This document shows, piece by piece, positions 63,740-64,000 of a stretch of 64,000 nucleotides of DNA. A program made the position numbers and the translations under genes. The notes beneath the pieces are model-generated. The model ran no database searches, was not told the DNA's origin, and saw only the letters and a list, made by a program, of their open reading frames with translations. Numbering within the stretch: the first letter of the stretch is position 1; each line of letters starts with the position of its first letter. The stretch is from Gammaproteobacteria bacterium (GTDB taxonomy: Bacteria > Pseudomonadota > Gammaproteobacteria > Thiohalomonadales > Thiohalomonadaceae). Location of the stretch: contig JALOAT010000016.1 of NCBI GenBank assembly GCA_023228645.1, positions 1-64,000 on the forward strand, given 5' to 3'.

Positions 63740-64000
63740 ACCTCCTCCGTGCGTCTTATGAAGCCGCCAGCTCTGAAATTCGAACTCCCGGATCTTCGTG
63801 GTGCGGCCACGGCAGCCCTGCAGCAAATGAACGAACACGCGTTAATCCCCGATCGTCGGCGTGCGCAAGAGATACGCCAACGCGGCTTAACGGGTGCTTA
63901 ATGCCCGGTCGGGACCACGCAAACTTCGGTTGAGTGGCCAAGGCCACGCAACCGGCGGATGGGAGGAAGAAAAAAGGGAAGCGGCCTACTGCAAGGGGAA
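63740..64000. other. Right end of window, no recognised gene
   Basis: 261 bases with only a 47-codon plus-strand frame (63758-63901, MKPPALKFELPDLRG...) that has no ribosome site or homologue I recognise. Some of it could be the 5' region of the truncated hypothetical gene. Confidence 0.3.

Noticed and set aside
63758..63901. A 47-codon plus-strand frame near the right end
   Set aside because: No ribosome site, no recognised family, and it overlaps the upstream region of the minus-strand fragment; it could be chance.

Overview
The window is a high-GC, densely coded bacterial chromosome segment, most probably from a gammaproteobacterium. The evidence is gene order: pilMNOPQ followed by aroK and aroB and divergent from a PBP1A gene, rhlB divergent from trxA-rho, yrfG next to nudE-cysQ, and fdoGHI followed by fdhE. 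A Chromatiales/Ectothiorhodospiraceae-type host is plausible but is inference. No rRNA, tRNA, CRISPR or prophage was seen.

Layout. 0.1-12 kb: pyruvate and formate metabolism (pflA, pflB, divergent ppdK, then fdhE and a membrane formate dehydrogenase fdoIHG). The fdoG gene is read through an in-frame UGA as selenocysteine 196, with a SECIS-like hairpin directly after it. 12-22 kb: accessory block with a CopB-type copper ATPase, an unknown exported protein, a Tat-exported Gfo/Idh/MocA oxidoreductase paired with a DoxX-like membrane protein, an orphan cytosolic histidine kinase, a glycosyltransferase, an exported NUC nuclease and msrA. 22-34 kb: a thiamine-binding protein, a protein arginine methyltransferase-like enzyme, a thioesterase, hemE, and nitrogen assimilation genes gltD, gltB, gdhA. 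34-37 kb: a KaiC-like/PPDK N-domain fusion protein and a WGR protein. 37-48 kb: dgt, aroB, aroK, pilQPONM and mrcA. 47-60 kb: a VbhA-type antitoxin/Fic toxin pair, malic enzyme, an SNase-like nuclease, rpmE, glgP, rho, trxA, rhlB, yrfG, nudE, cysQ. 60.6-64 kb: a decayed zone with a frameshifted matrixin/tandem-95 gene, a truncated REP-associated transposase (RAYT), identical 69-bp palindromes and gene fragments.

How the genes fit together: glycogen phosphorylase, pyruvate formate-lyase, PPDK, malic enzyme and formate dehydrogenase-O suggest a facultative metabolism that moves carbon around pyruvate and PEP and oxidises formate through the membrane. GDH and GOGAT together cover ammonium assimilation at high and low supply.

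The most unusual items are the selenocysteine formate dehydrogenase, the KaiC-like/PPDK fusion without a phosphohistidine domain, a bacterial PRMT with double-E and THW loops, a family of six intergenic hairpins built from 8-9 nt purine-rich units, and the RAYT/REP-driven erosion at the right end.
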